A stretch of DNA of 64,000 bases from Anaeramoeba flamelloides (Eukaryota; Metamonada; Anaeramoebidae). The notes under the pieces were generated by a model. It was not told the DNA's origin, ran no database searches, and worked only from the letters and a program-made list of their open reading frames with translations. This document shows, one piece after another, positions 35,318 to 47,035 of this stretch. Within the stretch, counting starts at the first letter, position 1; each line of letters begins with the position of its first letter. The stretch covers positions 12,153,001 to 12,217,000 of the forward strand of contig JANTQA010000008.1 of NCBI GenBank assembly GCA_027625915.1. Reading direction: 5' to 3'. The translations under genes and the position numbers were made by a program.

Positions 35318-37944
35318 TTGCCAGAGTGCTCCTTTTGAGTAGAATGGTGAATTTGATTAGTGCTATTTTAATTCTGAAATTATTACAAGATTCCCTTTTT
35401 TCAAGATCAGTAATTCTTATTTGTCATCAATTGGTTTGACTATAAACTATTTCCTTTTATTTTTGAAGGACTTTTATAAAATACACCTATTTTTTTGATT
35501 TTTTTTGTCGATTATTTTTTTTTTTTAGCGAGTTGTTTTTGTGATTACATCTTTGGAAAAAAGATTTCTTTGTTTTTCAAGTTTTTTTGAAAAGTTTGTG
35601 ATTGTTTCATAAAAGATGATACTTTTTGGGGAATAGCATAAGTGACAGGAAAATTGACAGTGTGTTTTATGTATCTGTCAAGTTCTATCGTATTTAAAAA
35701 AGAAAAAAAGTGATTTGGGGAAAGAAACATTAAGAGATAATTGAAGATACTTTTTTCCAATATCAAAAAAAAAAACGAACATTTACAAGGTATTTTTGAA
35801 TGGAATTTTCTTGTCAAAAACACTGGTGTATTGCAATTTTCTTCCTTCCTCGTTGGGAGTGTACAGGAAAAGTATTCCTCGAATGAAAAAAATTCGGAAT
35901 TTTGTCAATAAAACAAGAAAAATTAAGAAAACTTTTTTCCAAAGATGTAAATGCTAAAAAAATTTTTTGGAAAAAAGTCCCAAAAATAGATCAATTGAAG
36001 TTTGGAGACGATTTTTTCTTTATGATTTTTGAAAATCCCTGTTCTTTTGAATTTTGTGGTTCAACTAAATACATTTATTGTGTTACTTTATAAATTTAAA
36101 AAAAATAATATTAACTCCGGTTTTCTTGAAGTAATAACTAGAAGAAAACTTGAGTTTTTTTTTTTTTGATTTATGAATGGGTGGGTCTCTGATACAGTTT
36201 GTTCAATAACCCGTGCTGACTTGTGGAAATATTTTTTTTTCAAACTTTTACTGTGGTTTTGACAAAAAAGGGTAGTTATCCAACTTTTTTCAGTTGTTTT
36301 CTTGTTATGATTTGTTTTTTAAATGACAAGTTTTCATGAGTGTGTTTATTTTGAAAAGAAAAGTATGACACGGCAATGATACTGTACTTCTTGAAGTCAT
36401 AATAGAATTTATTTTGCAAGGTTTTCATAAATATTATTTCTTGATTTTGAATGAAAAAATTGTAAGATCTTGATATAGTAAATGAAAATTGATCTTTTTA
36501 GCGACATAATTTGCTCGCATTATGGAAATTGTTGAAAAGGAATTGGTTTTCAAATAATTTGGTCATTGAACAGGTTCTAATCAAATTTTAAGTAGATAAA
36601 ATATCTTTTAATTAACTTTTGATTCAATATGAAATATTTCTTGATTTAAGATTATTATCTAATCCAATATAGCCAAAAAAAAAAAAAAAAAAAAGGAACT
36701 TAATAAATAAAATCATTTAATTCGAAAATATGATTTGAAGACAATTGACTCAAATAAAAAAGGAAAATATAAATGAATTTTTTTAATTTTTTTTTCGAAA
36801 GGAAGATTTTTTTCATTTATCCATTGGAAAATTAGAAATAATTTTCATTCAAAATAATTTTTCATTAATGTAAATAAAAATAATTTTTTATTCAATTGTT
36901 ATACAATAAAAATATTAAAAATTTCACTTGATAAATAAAATTTTAATAATTTTTGAGGATTTTTGGAAAAACAAAAAAAAAAGTATTTAGAATTGTTCTA
37001 ATAAAACTTAAATTTTATTAAAAGAGTCAAGGGGTTTTATTTTGATTTTTTTTTTTTGGCGTTTTTATTTGAAAGTTTGAGTCAATATATATACTATGAC
37101 ACTGTATTTGAATGTAAATCAATTTTCCTATTTTCAAGTTTTTTCAACCATACTTTATGATATTTTTACAACATTAATATTTTTTTTATTTTTTCAAGAA
37201 TATTGATGAGAAAATTTTGTAAGGTTATTATTCCAACAATTATATATTATATTCAAAAATTGAATTCAAATGATACCTTGCAATGGAAATCAATCGCTAT
37301 TTGGAGTAAAATTTTTACTTCAAAAATTTAGAAACTCAATAAAATGATTTGATTTAATTCTTTCTGACAATATTCAAAGATTCTGAGATCAAAAAATATT
37401 CTGAACCAGTCATTTAACCTTATAATAATTTCACTTTTTATCATTTTTTTTAAAGAGTCAAATAGAATTCTCTTTTCAGTTAAATCTTTGACCCGGAATA
37501 TATTTAATAAAAAATAAAATAGTATTTGGGATTGGAGTTATCATTTTTTTTTTCTTTTTGGTCAATTTTGTTGTGTATTTATTCAAGCCAAGATGCTACC
37601 GAGTAAAATACTTTTCTGAAATCGATTAAAAAAAATTTTTGAAAATTATTATAAATACCTAAGAGTAAAAAAAACCAATCAACATGAGAAGTATAGGATT
37701 TATTTCGAGAAAACTGTAATAAAAAACTATGATTTTTTTTTAATATGTACCCAAGAGAAAAACCCAATTTCAAATTTAAATGGTTGTGAATTTTAATATT
37801 GAATATAAGTGTGTTAGCTTTGAGTTTTTATATATCTTTGACACTTTTTGAGATCTAAAAACTTATTTATAAAAGTTTTTAAATGTGGGCAATTGTCACA
37901 GAAAACCATTGTATAAAGATTTTCAAGATATATTTATATATATA

Positions 37945-39001
37945 AACTCAATTCCAAAAATTGGGGCACACCTTCAAAATCAATTTAATTCCAAGAAAAG
38001 TGATATTTGACTCTTAAATAGAAACATTAGATATTAACAATCAATGTAAATAATTTTAAAGTTAATTATTTATCATTTTTTTTCTTTATTTTTTGATTTT
38101 TGATTTTCAATAATTTTTTTGATTTTTTTTGTATTTTTTTTTCAAAAAAAAAAAAATTTTTTTTTTCAAAACTTTTCGAAAATCTCAAAATCACTTTAAA
38201 ATGAAATTTAAAAGTTTTCATTCTGATCACAAAAAAAAATTTTTTTTTTTCTCTCAAAAAGTAAGATTCTTTTTTTATCGCGAAAAAATTTTTTTGAAAA
38301 AAAAACATGATATGGTGTGCTAGGACACATGGCCTACAAACAGACCTTATTATCATTAATGGAAGTGTGAATACTGAAGGTAATATTAATGATATTATCA
38401 AAAAAATCAAAGGAAATTCAACTCGCTAATTCAGAATATAGTGAGTTGAAATGGATTTTCCAAAAGGATGGAGCTTGTCCACATACCTCAAAAAAAAAAA
38501 AAAACTCAAACTTACTTAAATTGGGGATGTAATGTTCTGGACCCTTGACCCCCAATTCCACAAGATTTAAATACAATTGGGAATTTATGGATACTAAACT
38601 GAAAAATTGTAACCAAAACTCGAAGAAGAATTTTTAAAATTTTCACTAATGTATGAAATACTTTGAGTTGGGAAACCTAAGATAATTAGTAAACTCTATA
38701 TTTAAAACGATAGATTTAGTTATCAAAAGACAAGCTGAATTTATTAATAGTTTTTATTAATTTTTCTTTCAATAAAAATGGATTTTTTGGTAACTATGTT
38801 ACAAAAAATAGGGGGCACACTTTTTTTTTTTTTTCTTTTTTATTTTTCGAATTGAATTTTAAATTTACTATAAAATATATAAATAGTATTAATTAAATAT
38901 TTTCGGGTCTTTTATTATTTTAATGTTCAAGTATCATGTATTTTGGAGTATATTTTTATTAATGTAATTTTTTTTTGTGTCCCATTTTTTGGAATTGAGT
39001 T
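37945..39001 (+). mobile_element. Decayed Tc1/mariner transposon with transposase remnants
   Basis: Inverted ends AACTCAATTCCAAAAATTGG and AATGGGACAC-type complement (right end GTGTCCCATTTTTTGGAATT), with TA at 37943-37944 and 39002-39003; length 1057 bp. On the plus strand, 38306-38600 keeps pieces of a DDE transposase: LIIINGSVNTEGNINDIIK, then WIFQKDGACPHTS (the catalytic-Asp block, FQxDxAxxHT in Tc1), then PQDLNTIGNLW (the SPDLNPIENLW block). They lie in different frames with stops between, so the gene is dead. The 531-bp element at 12839 and the element at 41984 share its termini. Confidence 0.85.
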
Positions 39002-39269
39002 TATATATATATATTAGTAATACCATTATTACTATTAATTGACTTTTTTTTGTTATTTTTTTCACCAAAAAAAAAAAATAAAAATAAATAAATAAAAATA
39101 TACATTCATAATATATTTTAAGAGTAAAACGGCCATTGAATGTTTCCATATCAACCATGGGAAATAGACCCCTTTAATTAATAATAAATATAAAGTTGAC
39201 TCTTTCTTTTTTTTATTTTGAAGGGGCGAATTAATTTTAATACCATATCCATTTGGCTTTTTTTGATTG

Positions 39270-40100
39270 GAAAATCAAAGATTTTATTAACTCTCATGAA
39301 TTCTGTAAAACCTGTGTTTGGTATTTTTTAAGTTTAGGAATTAAAATAAAATTTTAAAAATTTTCTTTATATTTCTTACATTTTAAAAAAAAGGTAACCC
39401 ACAATTTAAAAGAACAGAGAAAAATTCAAGATTTTACTGAATACTTTTGTGTTCAAGAAATATGCCATTGTATTTTTTTATTATATTAATTAAATTAAAA
39501 AAAAAGCCATTAGGGTTTCCAGAATTTAAAAGAATTGAGTTAACTCGAAGATTTTACTATATTCTTTTGAACTCTGGAAAACCTAGACACTTGACGACAC
39601 TCTATTTATTTCTATTGTTATCAAGCTTAATAAATTTTTAATTATTCTCTACCTTTTCCATTCATATCTATTTATAATTAATTATTGTCTAATTATATTT
39701 AGATTTAGTTCTAATAATTTTAAATTTTCTATTAGTCAATTAATATTGTCACTATCTTTTTTTGAACATTTTAATTTTTTTGGATATGCGTTCAAAACCC
39801 AGAATTTCTAATTTCTTTTTGAGTTTTTATCTTCTTTTTTAAATTGAAATTATGACTTGGTCTATTTTTGATTCAGTTATTTTAAAATTATTCTTGGCGA
39901 GTATTGATTAATTTTTTAAAAAATTTTGTGACTTTTTTATTTATCCAAACATCTATCCGAATCAAATGCTTTTTGATTTGGATTAAAAATGACACGTCCA
40001 TCAAATAATGGAGTAATGTACATTGATTTAAGCATTTGTATTTTTATTCCATTATCTAATTTTTGTTGGTTAAAGATCATAAAAAGACGATTTCTTATCA
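39270..40100 (-). mobile_element. Decayed copy of the LINE-associated repeat (empty site for the 12839 insertion)
   Basis: Collinear with 12250-13470: TAATTTTAAATTTTCTATT, TTTTTTTGGATATGCGTTCA (GGATGTGTGTTCA in the other copy), CCAGAATTTCTAATTT, GTGACTTTTTTATTTATC, then ATAATGGAGTAATGTACATT against ATAATGGAATAATATATAGA. Degenerate internal units with GATTTTA...GAACTCTGGAAAACCTAG occur at 39280-39600. No reading frame survives. Confidence 0.6.
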
Positions 40101-40848
40101 AATTAATTAACTTTTGAAATTATCACGAAATACTTTGTAAAACAAGGATTTTATAAGGCATTAAATAATGTAACTAAAAAAAAAAAAAAATTAAACCACA
40201 GGATCATTGTAAAATGATTTTCTGATCTTGAAAAGATTAAATTTATATATAGCTTAACATAAAAAAAAATAGAGTATTTTTCACAAAAAATTGATTTCTA
40301 AGTTAAATGTACAGAAATAATTTTTGTTTCAAAAAAACTCAATTTTATAAGATGTTTATATTTGCAATATTGCAGTGGCTAATCTCCAAATAATTAATGT
40401 TTAATAAAATTTCATTGCAAGAAACACGACAAAATATTCAAATTGTTTTTTATGTTAATTTTATTTAAAATTTTTTGACTCATTTTTTCACAAAAATATT
40501 GATTTGGAAATAATTTAAGATCATTTTAATAAACTATTTAACTTTTCACTTTGTACTGTGGGTTTTACTTACCAAATTTTTTATAATAATTATTCCTGAT
40601 TTTAGAAAATTAACAATATAATGGGGATCATTTTTTGGAAATATAAAATTGCAGGATTAATGATAATAAAATAATCCAAAAAAGAATTAAAATGGTTTAG
40701 TAAACAAATTAAAACACTTTTTAAAACATTTTTGAAGATTATTAATTTATAAAATAAAAATATTATAAATATATTTTGATTGAAATATTCTTTTTAAAAA
40801 CTTTCTGTACGATATTAGATTTTATTTTAAATGGGCATTGCATTGTTT

Positions 40849-43800
40849 TTATTTGTTTTGGGTTTCAGATTCAGATTCATTTTGTGTGCTTGATACACTT
40901 TTATAAAGTGTTTTTGCATTATATTTTCCATATTCTGTATATTTTGGTAAAAATGCAATACCACTGGATTGTGCAATAGTTCTTATTAAAATTACACCTT
41001 TTGGATTTGTTAAATCTACTTTAAATTTTTCAGAAACTAAATCAGCAACTTTTTGAATAATTTCCATTTTCTTTATTCCATTTGCTCTAATTTGGCAGTC
41101 GACACAATACTATTTTTTTTTGAGAATTTGAATAAAGTTATATAATAAGCAAAATAATATTAGCAAATTAAAAATATTTGATTTTAATCAAAATAAATAT
41201 TCGTATTTATATAAATCATTAAAAGATTTTAATTGGTTATTTTTTTTTTTTTTTCTTTGGTCTTTTAATATCTAATTAGTCCATTAAAATAGAAACTAAA
41301 TTATTTTCCAAAAATTTTAATCCAGTAATAATTTAAGAAATGTTATTCCAAAAATTTTATCCTTTTTTTTAATGATCTAATTTTTTTAAAATTTAATACT
41401 TTTAGTATCAAAAAAAAAAAAAAAAAAAAAAAGATAAGACAATACAAGTGAAAATATTTCTTTAATGGAAATAATGATTAAAAATATATTTTTTCAAAAA
41501 AATATTGTTTTTTGATTCAATTGATTTTAAAATAATTCGAAAAAAAATAAAAAAATTTATTTTAAATATAATTATCAAAAATTTTTTCTTAAAATATTAT
41601 CAAGGGAAAGGATTTGGTATATTCCAAGGGGATCCTTTATCTACTATTTTATTTGCTCGAATTTCACATTTTCTTTTATTAAAAATTATACCATTAACAA
41701 ACCATTGTCAAACGTTTTCAGATGATTTAATCCTTATTATAAAAGGAAATAAAATTCAAGTAAATCAAAAATTAAATTCAATATATGGAATGATGATGGG
41801 TGTTTGAAATATTCCCGAAAATAGACGAAAATCGAAAATACTTGAAATTATTTTAACCTTTCAAAAACGCTTTTTGGACAACTTCTAAGAAACCCCCGTG
41901 TCAATATACTCAGTTTAAATATAAAATAACAATTTTACTTTAAGATAAATATTTTTTTTTTTGAATTTTCCACTATGACACTAAGCTTAATTTCAAAAAT
42001 AGGGGCAAATTTTTGATTGAAAAAAAATTGTAGTTTCTCATTTAGTGAATACCAAAACTCAACCCAGAAAAATCAGAACTTAAAACTAAAAAATAACTGT
42101 CTAAAACACCCTTTTCTGTTTTAATTATTATTTCTAATAAAAGAATAGAGAAAAGAAACCCATAAAGAAAAAAAATAAATCTGACCCTATTTTTTGAAAT
42201 GATTTTTCATCTTAAAATTATCCATTTAAGATTCACCATTGCTTCCAAGAACCTTTTGAAACAACTTTCCATCAGAGTTATCAGATTTTTACTATTTACC
42301 CATTTGGTATCAACCCAAACTTTCCTTGATACCTTTTTCAAGATAAAAAAGAATCTCAACAAAAGAAAGAAAAAGAAAAAGAAAAAGAAAAGAAAGTGAA
42401 AACAAAACCAATTTTTTGAATGTACAACAAAGAACTCAAAGATAAAATGAATACGATCACATTCATCACATTGTCTCCAAATGAAAGAGAAAAGAAGATC
42501 TTATTTGATCTTGCTATTTCTTCACTTTTCAAGGAACCATTGTAACTCATTAAAGCAAATTTGGTTGATACTTGTTTTCGAAGCAAACACTTCTTGGGTG
42601 TTTTACTTTCTTTGAATTTTACAATCCCCTTCTCCAATGCTAATTAATCTCATCTCTTGAATATTAACGGTTTTCAAAAATGTTCTTGTTCATTCAACAT
42701 AAAAATAACAATATGGAATCATTTTGAAAGAAAAATTGCAAAAAAATGAATTCAACTTTGGGAAATTTTCATTAAAAGAAGATTGTTTCTTGATATTAAA
42801 TATTCAATAATGACTTTTAAAAGATATTGGGTTCAGAATATTTGGTTAACACAACACACATACCAATAATTTAGAAAATACTAATGATGACCCTATTTTT
42901 GAAATTTAGCTTATAATTGAAGAGTTTTTAGTTTCTTTTGAGAATATTTGAGTATTTTAGTACTTGTTTGTGTTTGTTAGAGTATGTTTGGGTTTGTTAT
43001 GGGTTGTGTAGGTATATGTGGGACAGAGTGTGTTAAATCAATTTCTCTTGGGGTATGGAAAGTTAAATCGGGTTTGGTATGGTTCGTGTTGCCTTATGTG
43101 GGTTATGGTATATGCATGTGTACTATTAGATATTACTTGGTTATTTTTGGATTGTATTTAAGACTATAAAATTTTGTGTAATGATACACAATTATAAAAT
43201 ATCTTTACAAAGATATTTTCTCTCATTTTATTAACATTTAGCAATGATCAGAAATGTTACAGGCATCTAAGATACCAATTCCCTTCACAGAAAATGGGTT
43301 GAATACTATTCCCTAAAATTTGAAAATTTTTTGGCTGTTAAATTCTCGTACCAAAAAAAAATATTCTAGAATAAAGTTATAATTTTAAATTTACCATTAA
43401 ACTGTGCATATTGGCACTCGATTTTCTTAGAAATTGTCCAAAAGGTGTTTTTTGGTGGTTAAAAAGATTTCGAGTATTTTCGGTTTCCGGCTATTTTCGG
43501 GAATATTTGAAAAATACAATTATTATTCAATTTGGATTAAAACTTAATAAAGATAAAACAGAAGTATCAAAAGATTTAAAAAAGATTAAATATTTGGGTA
43601 TTTATTTAAATAAAAATTTCACATATAGTTTTAAATTTAAAAAAATCTAAAGAGTCATATAACAAATATAAATAATTATTTAAAAACAATTCTGCTAACA
43701 ATAACTTATAAAAATAAGATTATTTAGTTCTTTTATATTAAGTTAATTAAAATATGGATTCGAAATTTTTAATTATGAAATAAAAACAATGAATTACAAA

Positions 43801-46800
43801 AATACTTGGATTAATTTGTGTATTACTGAAATCTGCAAAATAAATAGAGACACGTCAATTCTCAATTACAAAACAGAATTCGAAATTGAAAATATGGTAA
43901 TTTCGGTTAATAAAAAAAAAATTTAAATTCAAAAAAAAAAAATAAAAAATTTATCTCTTCCTTGTTTGGAAAAATTAATAAAATTCAATCAACAAATCAC
44001 AATAAAATTAACTGGAATTCAAAAGATTTAATTGAACGAAAAAAAGAAATTTCTAATTATAATGGGTTGTTGAATTCTACAAGTTGGAAGATCGAAAAAT
44101 ATTTCACAATAATAAAAAATCAAAATTATTTATCTAAAACACAAAAATATTTAAGTTATTCATCAAGTTCAACAATTCTAAAATTCAGATCATTTACTAA
44201 TTGCTTAAATAGATATTACTATGTAATCATTAAAAATCCAAATAAATTTTGTCCTTTAAGTTTAAAATATGAACAGAAGCAAATTATAGAAAATATTGAT
44301 CATTTTTTATGGGTATGTCCTTTCTATGAAAAAGATAGATTAATATTTCATAAAAAATTAAAAGAAATAAATCTTAATGACTTAATTTTAAAACCAAGAA
44401 AGTTTGAAGTTATTTTCATTAATTAATAATCGTGAAATCTAGGATTTTTACTCTTAAATTTCTTAAAGGGGATTTAAGTCTAAGGGCAACTAGAATGTAA
44501 TTTACACCTTTTCAAGAATAAAAAAAAAAAAAATTTTTTTTTTTTTTAAATGGATAATAGTTATTGGAAGAGAGTTTATATTGAAGTATTTTGTTTTTTA
44601 TTTGTTTATTGGGAGAAAGGAGTAATTAAAGAAAATTTTTCAAATAAAAAAAAGAAGAATAAGAAAAATAATTCAAACAAAATAAAATAATAATAATATC
44701 ATTTGCACTACCAAATTAAAAAAATGTTTTGTTTTTTAGATATTCATTTTAAATTTTAATGTTGGAAACAAATCTTTTTTAATTTGGAAGCTAAATTTCT
44801 ATTTCTAACTTTAATAGATAATTTATATATTAAACCGTTTTGGTAGTTCCCACCGGGAGACCAATTACAAAAAAATACGATTAAAAAGTAAATAATGAAC
44901 TTGCTTAATTTTTTGTGTTGACAAAAATCTAAACATTTTTATCAGGGTGGTGGAGACTAAGGAAACTTTCTCCGATGGTTTAATTAATAAAATAAATGTC
45001 AAAAAAATCAAATAAATTGATTTTTCGGGTTTTTGGTATACTGGGGCAATAGATTTGAGAGTAATTTTTTACTTTTTTTGTTTTTACAAAGACTTTTTAA
45101 TTATTTTTGTTCTTATTTTCGAAAATTTTGATTTCTTTTCTTTACTGCTTTCTTGATTTTAGTACAATGCAAAAAAAAACTTCCTTTTTACTTATTTTTA
45201 ATGAAGAGGGGTGATTCATCAAAATTACCACCTATTTGCCTGAAACTCGAAACAAATAACTTCTTTTTTAAAAATTGTGGCTTTTCGTAATTTCTATTAC
45301 AAAAAAAAAAAAAATAGTTTGAAATAAAGATCATTATTTTAGATTAACACATCAAGTAGAAACAGAAAATGCTATTAAAAAATCAAAAGATATTCCTCCA
45401 TTTTTTGAGATCAGATTTTTTTTTAGAAATTGATTTGGGTGATTTATTTTATGGGTTTTAATTTTGCTGACTTTCTTTTATCTAAATTTATTATGAAAAA
45501 GATATTATGTAATTTCTGTTCTAAAATATGATTTTTTGATAATTTTTATTTTTAAAAAAATTAAAATCCCAAGCAGAAATTTTAAACAAAAATAATTCAC
45601 AAGTTATTATACCATATAAAATACTTTAAATTAGATAACTTGATGAGAAGGAAAAAAAATAATTTGCTTTCTAATCTAGTATGTATGAATCTGAAAATTG
45701 TATCTTATTTATTGAAACTTTTTTATTAAAATCCCCTCATATTAGTGTAGAGGAAGATTAGTGAGCATTTTAAAATCTGAAAAAAATTCATCATATTAAC
45801 AAACCATGCTATAATGATTATGGGAGCTCAGAAATTGAAATAATGAAAAACAAAAATATTTTTTTTATTTTGTTTCAAACTTTGAAATTTTTAAAAAAAT
45901 CATTTATTTTGGATTTTTCTGTTCAATAATTAATTTTCTATAATTTCTGTTCTGTAATTAATATTCTTCAAACACACTAGCTAAAATAACTATTGATCTT
46001 GAAAATTTTAACAAAGAAAATCATATTGGGAATTTCTGTTTGGTAATTCATTTTCTGTAAACACATTACAAAAAGCCTCTAATGATTTCAACTTTTTACT
46101 TTATTTTCCATTTTCCATTATTAAAAAAATTTTTGATGGGCTTTAAAGATTGAAAAAGAATTCATTTTGTTGATTTAAATGGAAAGAAACTTTGTATAAT
46201 TTGTTGATTTTTGAAATCTTCTTTGGAAAGAAAAATGTTTTGAAAGAAGAGTTTGAGTTCCCATGGATTGAAAAAAGGAAAATGAAGTAAAAAGATAAAA
46301 ACATTTTTTGAATTAATCAGTAAAATTTCACTTGCCACAATTACACTAATCTTAAATAAAAGGCGTAGTCCATGTAAAAAAAGTTAAAAAATGAAAATAG
46401 AAATTAAGTAAAAAAAATTAAACAGAAAAATAATAAAAAAAAAAAGTTCATACAGGAAAGGGTTTAATTTCTTCTCCGAAATGTTTCTCAACAACTAACT
46501 TGGTTTTTAACAGAATTTTATCAATGTCAGAATAGCATATGTACTGGATTGGAAATATTCGTATAATATACCTTGATTTCATTTCCTTTGTCTCGACGAT
46601 TTCGCGGAAGAATTCAAGAACAATCTCTAACGGATCTATTTTTTCTTCATGGATTTCAATAAAAATTAAACCTTTGACGGGGGTTTTTATAGAGGTAAAG
46701 GTATATTTTTTTTCTTTTTTTTGTTCTTGTAATTGCTTTAATTCTTGATCAAAAGCAAGCCCAAAATCTATTTCTTGAGTTTTTTCTTTTTCTTTTTCTT

Positions 46801-47035
46801 TTTCTTTGTCATTTTCATTTTCATTTTTATTTTCCTTTTCTTTTTCATTATCGCTTTCTCTTTCTTGTTCATTTTCATTTTCTTTTTCTTTTTTAAAATT
46901 TTTTGGTTTCCAAAGTTCAAGATTTGGGTATAAACGATCACAAATTTCATTAAAAACATTAAAACATTCAAGAACGCACAGAGCTTCCACCCCGGTCGTA
47001 CAACTAACAAGAATTCCTTTCGTTGCTTCACGCAT
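40849..47035 (-). CDS. THUMPD1: TAN1/THUMPD1-like THUMP-domain protein (tRNA ac4C12 adaptor)
   Basis: Two minus-strand exons, 47035-46454 (194 codons) and 41109-40849 (86 codons plus stop), joined in phase 0 across a 5344-bp intron (donor GTATGA, acceptor AATAG). Total 280 residues. Exon 1 begins MREATKGILVSCTTG, matching the GILITC start of THUMPD1, then EAL.VLECFNVFNEICDRLYP. A K/E/N-rich insert (about residues 46-88) precedes SRYIIRIFPIQYICYSDIDK, the RxILRxLPIxxTC block of the THUMP domain. Exon 2 gives VDCQIRANGIKKMEIIQKVA, then VDLTNPKGVILIRTIAQSSG and KYTEYGKYN, matching VDLTNPQYTVVVEIIK and FRKYNL. In the family this protein binds tRNA and guides the NAT10/Kre33 acetyltransferase to make N4-acetylcytidine at tRNA position 12. 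An in-frame stop lies upstream of the start. The intron is full of nested mobile elements. Confidence 0.88.
41801..43517. mobile_element. 1.7-kb element with ~58-bp terminal inverted repeats, inserted in the LINE
   Basis: Left end 41801-41858 (TTTGAAATATTCCCGAAAAT...CGAAAATACTTGAAAT...TTAACC) is complementary to 43457-43516 (GGTTAAAAAGATTTCGAG...TTTTCGGGAATATTTG). It divides the LINE reverse transcriptase between IYGMMM and QFGLKLN, and the frames on either side are in phase. The flanks AATGATGATG and AATTATTATT (41789-41798 and 43518-43527) may be a worn 10-bp target duplication. The interior has an unusually G/T-rich stretch at 42960-43170. No transposase is recognised. Confidence 0.78.
41984..42911. 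mobile_element. 928-bp TA-flanked Tc1-type element nested inside the 41801 element
   Basis: Ends AGCTTAATTTCAAAAATAGG and CCTATTTTTGAAATTTAGCT, with TA at 41982-41983 and 42912-42913. The termini resemble those of the Tc1 elements at 12839 and 37945. An additional internal terminus-like stretch TGACCCTATTTTTTGAAATG lies at 42182-42201. A minus-strand frame at 42356-42637 has no recognisable transposase motif. Confidence 0.8.
44583..44700 (+). repeat. Dispersed ~100-bp repeat (copy 2 of 3)
   Basis: AGAAAGGAGTAATTAAAGAA followed by ATAATAATATCATTTGCA; shared with 2357-2450 and 55925-56040. It lies just after the LINE tail. Confidence 0.55.
45590..46070 (+). repeat. ~480-bp repeat, inverted copy at 49440-51190
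   Basis: Matches the complement of 51190-49440 in order: AGATAACTTGATGAGAAGGA, CTAGTATGTATGAATCTGAA, GTGTAGAGGAAGATTAGTGA, then TTCAATAATTAATTTTC, and finally ATTTTCTTTGTTAAAATTTT (in complement) near 46010. The other copy carries two insertions of about 0.5-0.8 kb. Confidence 0.75.

Larger units (their letters stand above)
35318..40848. other. Gene-free region with a decayed Tc1/mariner transposon and LINE remnant
   Basis: Between the DRAM-like gene and the 3' end of the TAN1-like gene. The open frame 35902-36093 has no recognisable homology and no supporting context. The supportable contents are the Tc1-like element at 37945-39001 and the old repeat at 39270-40100. Confidence 0.65.
41433..44533 (+). 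mobile_element. 5'-truncated, decayed LINE (non-LTR retrotransposon) in the TAN1 intron
   Basis: Plus-strand reverse-transcriptase pieces in order: FDSIDFKII (motif A-like), GIFQGDPLSTILFARISHFL (motif B block), FSDDLILI (catalytic xDD), then after an inserted element FGLKLNKDKTE and KIKYLGIYLN (thumb). The C-terminal domain at 43962-44426 ends in CPLSLKYE...HFLWVCPFYEKDR, the CxxC..H..C-type knuckle region of many LINEs. The copy has stops and frame breaks and is inactive. It starts after a poly-A run at 41411-41431 and ends at an A-rich run near 44518-44533, as expected of a LINE tail. It is antisense to the host gene. Confidence 0.82.
41110..46453 (-). other. 5.3-kb transposon-filled intron of the TAN1-like gene
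   Basis: Runs from the donor GTATGA after KPFP to the acceptor AATAG before YCVDCQIRANG. It contains, on the strand opposite the gene, a LINE (41433-44533) broken by a TIR element (41801-43517), itself broken by a TA-flanked element (41984-42911). It also holds a dispersed repeat at 44583 and a ~480-bp repeat at 45590-46070. Confidence 0.88.

Noticed and set aside
35902-36093. 63-residue open frame
   Set aside because: K/F-rich, no recognised motif, not distinguishable from chance in this composition.
42984-43169. 61-residue G/V-rich frame inside the 1.7-kb TIR element
   Set aside because: Result of G/T-rich composition; no protein-like pattern.
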